Source of the DNA: Myxococcales bacterium
GTDB taxonomy: Bacteria; Myxococcota_A; Bradymonadia; REDH01
NCBI GenBank assembly: GCA_020633625.1
Contig: JACKDJ010000013.1
Location: 47,784-111,783, forward strand
Direction: 5' to 3'
DNA length: 64,000 nt
Shown here piece after piece: positions 61,158 to 64,000 of the stretch. The position numbers and the translations under genes were made by a program. The notes under the pieces were generated by a model. That model ran no database searches. It saw nothing but the letters and a program-made list of their open reading frames with translations, and was not told the DNA's origin. How positions within the stretch are numbered: position 1 is the stretch's first letter; each line of letters begins with the position of its first letter.

Positions 61158-62725
61158 GGGAAGACCGTCGGCGTGTCCCAGAGCTTGCCGGGGTTGAAGA
61201 TCCCGTCCGGGTCCGCGGCGGCCTTGAGCGGCGCGAACAGCGCGCCGCCACCTCGGTGATCGGCATCGAGTGCGCCGGCCTTCATGATCCCGACGCCGTG
61301 GTGGTGCGTGACCGCGGCGCCGGCGGCGGCGACCGCCTGCAGCCCAGCGTCCCAAGTCGCGCGGTACTTCGCGAGGCATGCGGAGTCATCGGCGGCGAAC
61401 CCGGCGAACGTGAAGTAGATCGAGCAGCCGGTGACGTACGCGTGGCTGAAGTGAGCCATGACGAACACGTGCCGGCCGAGCGCCTCCTTCACCTCGGCGT
61501 AGAGGTTCGCGAGGTTGTCCCAATCCGTCGCGACCTCCATCGTGTCGACAAACATCCCTGCGGCGAGCAGCGGGCTCATCTTGTACGAGACGTTGTAGCG
61601 GTGAGCGTACCAGTGCTCGCCGGGTGCGGGGCCGAGGCTCGGCAGCGCGATCGCGCCAAAGACGTCGGCGGCGACTGCGTCGGCCAGCTCAGCGTCCGGC
61701 TCCTCGACGCCGACCACGAGCAGGCAGTCGTCGTAGATTCGGCGCGCGCCGGCGTTCAGGGCCAGCGGCGCGCCGAGCGACCTGCCCAGCAGGGCGTTCG
61801 CAGCGCGGATGGCTGCGTGGCGAGCCGCCGCCGCGTCGACCGCGCCGCCGATATGCTGGCGCACGCGGGAGACCAACGTCGGCGCGCTCGCCGGTCGGCC
61901 GGCCTTCCGCGCGCCCGAGATGTAGGTGTCGAACTCGTCGTACAGCCGCAGGACGGCAGGACGATGGCCGCGCTGCAGCAGCTCGCGCATGCCGTCGAGC
62001 GCAGGCGCGACGCCGTGCGAGAGATACCCCCTCGAGCGGCGGTGCACCGGCCTCTCTTCGACGCGAAGCCATGCGCCGACGATCACGCCGAAGGTGCCTT
62101 CCGAGCCCACGAGCAGCGCGGTGAGGTCGTGTCCGCCACCGAAGGTCTCGACCAGGCGACCTTCGTTGGACACGTAGGTCAGCCCCACCACGAGGTCCTC
62201 GATCTTGCCGTGCCGAGATGAGAGCTGACCGGCGGATCGGGTCGCGAGGTACCCGCCGAGCGTCGAGCAGCCGATCGATGACGGGAAGTGACCGAGCGTC
62301 AGCCCACGCCGATTCAGCTCGTGCTCGAGGCGGGCGCCGATCCAGCCGGCGCCCGCCCACGCGAGCCCGGTGGTGGCGCGTGAGGTGTCGAGGTCGTCGA
62401 GCAGCTTGAGGTCGAGCGCCACGCCGCCGCTGGTCGGCACCGCCGCGCCCGCGACGCCGCTCCCGCCGCCGACCGGGACCAGCGGGACGCGCCTCGCCCG
62501 GCACCAGCGCACGACCTCGACGACGTCGTCGACCCCCGTGGCATGAACCACGGCGTCGGGGGGAAAGCGCGCGCTCTCGCCAGCCCGCGCCTGCAGAGTC
62601 AGGTACGGCCAGCAGTCCCGGCTGTACAGCGCCCGCGCCCCCGCGCTCGCGTCGATGCGAGCAGCGGCGCGCTGTCCGCGGGCAGCCACCGCCTCGAGCG
62701 TCTGTGCGAGTGAGTCGATATCCAA
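61154..62725 (-). CDS. FAD-linked oxidase, alkyldihydroxyacetonephosphate synthase-like (GlcD position)
   Basis: About 523 residues. PCMH-type FAD domain (PLVPVGGGSGVAGAAVP, GHFPSSIGCSTLGGYLATRS) and a C-terminal domain with YVTGCSIYFTFAGF and the HHHGVGIMK motif typical of alkylglycerone phosphate synthase rather than plain GlcD. First gene of the three-subunit set. The start used is TTG 62725, just before the first conserved segment; a GTG at 62896 would add 57 residues. Sugar, glycolate, lactate or ether-lipid precursor could be the substrate. Confidence 0.85.
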   Translation of the reverse strand: MDIDSLAQTLEAVAARGQRAAARIDASAGARALYSRDCWPYLTLQARAGESARFPPDAVVHATGVDDVVEVVRWCRARRVPLVPVGGGSGVAGAAVPTSGGVALDLKLLDDLDTSRATTGLAWAGAGWIGARLEHELNRRGLTLGHFPSSIGCSTLGGYLATRSAGQLSSRHGKIEDLVVGLTYVSNEGRLVETFGGGHDLTALLVGSEGTFGVIVGAWLRVEERPVHRRSRGYLSHGVAPALDGMRELLQRGHRPAVLRLYDEFDTYISGARKAGRPASAPTLVSRVRQHIGGAVDAAAARHAAIRAANALLGRSLGAPLALNAGARRIYDDCLLVVGVEEPDAELADAVAADVFGAIALPSLGPAPGEHWYAHRYNVSYKMSPLLAAGMFVDTMEVATDWDNLANLYAEVKEALGRHVFVMAHFSHAYVTGCSIYFTFAGFAADDSACLAKYRATWDAGLQAVAAAGAAVTHHHGVGIMKAGALDADHRGGGALFAPLKAAADPDGIFNPGKLWDTPTVFP

Positions 62726-62889
62726 GGTCCTGCCGGCCGAGCGCGGGGCTTCACAAGTACGGGGGCGCCCCGGTGTCGTCAACGGCGTCGGCGCGCGGTG
62801 CGCACGCTCCCGGCCGCCGCGCGACGCGTCCCCTCGCCAGGAATGGAACGGGGGGCCGCCGTCGTTGTCGGCTCTGCTGTCCGTTCGCG

Positions 62890-62919
62890 TTGACACTCCA
62901 TCCCACGCCGGCCTATCCC
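62890..62919 (+). promoter_or_regulatory. candidate promoter for the FG-GAP protein
   Basis: TTGACA at 62890-62895 and TATCCC at 62914-62919, 18-base spacing, 44 bases before ATG 62964. Confidence 0.45.
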
Positions 62920-62963
62920 TGCCGCGCGTCTCCCTCCCGCCCCGCGAACCAGAGGCAGTAGGC

Positions 62964-64000
62964 ATGCGACCCCATCTTCTCCTCGCGCTGCGCGTTGGCG
63001 CTGCGCTCGTTGCTTCTTCGGGCGCCGTCGCTCATGCGACCGACGGCCACATCACCTACGTCGAGCCCGTTGGCCCGTCCGAGCGACCGATGGTCGTCGC
63101 CGGGTCGGACCGGGGCGTCGTGTTCATCGACGCGCAGTCGCACCTCTTCCGCGCGTTCCACCACACGCAGACCGCCATCGCTGGCGCCGTCCAGCCCTAC
63201 CTGTGGGTAGAGGACATCGACGGGGATCGCCGCGACGAGGTCGTCGGCGCCGGCCTGCCCTCCTTCGTGATCGACGACAACGCCGACCCGATGTGGGGCG
63301 TCATCGACGGGTGCGACCAGTACTTCGTCGGCGACTTCGTCGACGATACGAACAAGGAGCTCCTGTGCATCCGGGGCACGTCCGTCCGCGTCTGGTCGTA
63401 CGACGGCCAGGAGTACTTCAACTGGAGCGGACGCGGCTACAGCGTCACCGGCTGCTTCGGCGACGACTTCGACGACGACCGCAAGCTCGAGGTCGCCTGC
63501 GCGCTCTCGAACGGCAACCACCTGATGTTCGACATCAACGCCTGGTACAACGACCCGTCGTACGACCCGCCGCGCGAGGGCCCCGCGCCTGAGGCGCTGA
63601 ACCGCGGCGGCGTCGACTACGCCGCACAGGCCGCAATCGTCGCGGGCGAGCGCACGCTGCGCGTCGGACAGCAGAACGTCACGCTCGCTGTCTCGGGCGG
63701 TACCGTGAGCTTCTCTGCAGACGCCACCCCGCTCGGCACCGCCGTCGTCTCGGGCGGCGTCTACTCCGCCGCCGCCGCCGATCTCGACCAGGACGGCACC
63801 TGGGAGATCTACCTCGGCGGCGACGCCGTCGTGCACGTCGTCCACCTCGACGGTTCGGTCGTCGCAACGGTACCCGCGAACCCGGACGCCACGCACCGCG
63901 ATGCCCGCGTCGCCATTCGCTCGGTGACGGCGAACGGCCTGCAAGACAGCAGCCGCGAGGCCGCGACGGCCGTCGTCGACGGGGCCCTCTCCGCGCTTAC
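62964..64000 (+). CDS. secreted FG-GAP/VCBS-repeat protein (3' partial)
   Basis: Open to the window end, at least 345 residues. ATG 62964 starts a signal peptide (LLLALRVGAALVASSGAVAH). The mature part has FG-GAP-like units with Asp-rich calcium loops: EDIDGDRRDEVVGAG, FGDDFDDDRKLEVACA and ADLDQDGTWEIYLGG. This is a propeller architecture of cell-surface proteins. Function is unknown; the end of the gene is beyond the window. Confidence 0.8.
   Translation, partial: MRPHLLLALRVGAALVASSGAVAHATDGHITYVEPVGPSERPMVVAGSDRGVVFIDAQSHLFRAFHHTQTAIAGAVQPYLWVEDIDGDRRDEVVGAGLPSFVIDDNADPMWGVIDGCDQYFVGDFVDDTNKELLCIRGTSVRVWSYDGQEYFNWSGRGYSVTGCFGDDFDDDRKLEVACALSNGNHLMFDINAWYNDPSYDPPREGPAPEALNRGGVDYAAQAAIVAGERTLRVGQQNVTLAVSGGTVSFSADATPLGTAVVSGGVYSAAAADLDQDGTWEIYLGGDAVVHVVHLDGSVVATVPANPDATHRDARVAIRSVTANGLQDSSREAATAVVDGALSAL

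Overview
The window is about 64 kb of very GC-rich bacterial chromosome, densely packed with genes on both strands. Many neighbours overlap by 4 bases (ATGA or GTGA junctions). I see no rRNA, CRISPR array, insertion sequence, integrase-flanked island or phage gene. Several traits point to a Myxococcota-type (former Deltaproteobacteria) Gram-negative: a MopE-like lipoprotein with repeated Cys/Asp motifs, Asp/Ala-rich lipoprotein linkers, a Ser/Thr kinase with PEGA domains, a DUF507 protein, J-proteins with winged-helix-like add-ons, and outer-membrane biogenesis genes (YfgM/BamB, CpoB-like, Lnt). The exact order cannot be fixed from sequence alone.

Layout, left to right. 1-5254: partial dprA, then trmFO, a xerC-type recombinase, hslV and hslU, followed by argD (5317-6528). 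6655-11383: a J-domain protein, a DnaK paralogue and a third protein that shares a small helical domain with the J-protein, a possible dedicated Hsp70 module. 11372-14943: coaE on the minus strand, then a membrane protein, engB, rimI and a DUF507 gene. 14954-19478: a divergent pair, an M74-type murein endopeptidase with a HEAT-like tail and a membrane-bound, degenerate NtrC-like protein. 19543-22984: a lipoprotein, a two-helix membrane protein and a PEGA-domain protein kinase.

23062-28853: alaS, slyD, a K+ channel with RCK domain, an RRM RNA-binding protein with a clear terminator, and a DTW-domain tRNA modification enzyme. 29040-34406: a TolB-like lipoprotein with a CxxCH motif, two small cyclic-nucleotide-binding proteins and a large lipoprotein. 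34523-41547: an AGCS symporter with a signal peptide, a putative outer-membrane protein, a YfgM-like/BamB-like pair and the MopE-like lipoprotein.

41614-50170 (minus strand) is the classic queA-tgt-yajC-secD-secF-recJ cluster, extended by a small membrane protein and trmB. 50215-56354 holds a penicillin-binding transpeptidase, an Rrf2 regulator with extra cysteines, a J-like protein lacking the HPD motif, tRNA-Met(CAT), a LysM protein, a CpoB-like lipoprotein and a methyltransferase. 56490-62725 (minus) is a five-gene overlapping operon: lnt, a lipid kinase, and a three-subunit GlcF/GlcE/GlcD-like flavin/iron-sulfur dehydrogenase. The window ends inside an FG-GAP-repeat secreted protein.

Most genes are housekeeping: tRNA modification, protein export and folding, cell wall and lipoprotein maturation. 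The more unusual parts are the Hsp70 module, the degenerate NtrC-like membrane protein, the Cys-tailed Rrf2 regulator, the GlcDEF-like complex and a putative Shine-Dalgarno-occluding hairpin before yajC. No single region is convincingly a wholly new system. The Hsp70 module is the best candidate.
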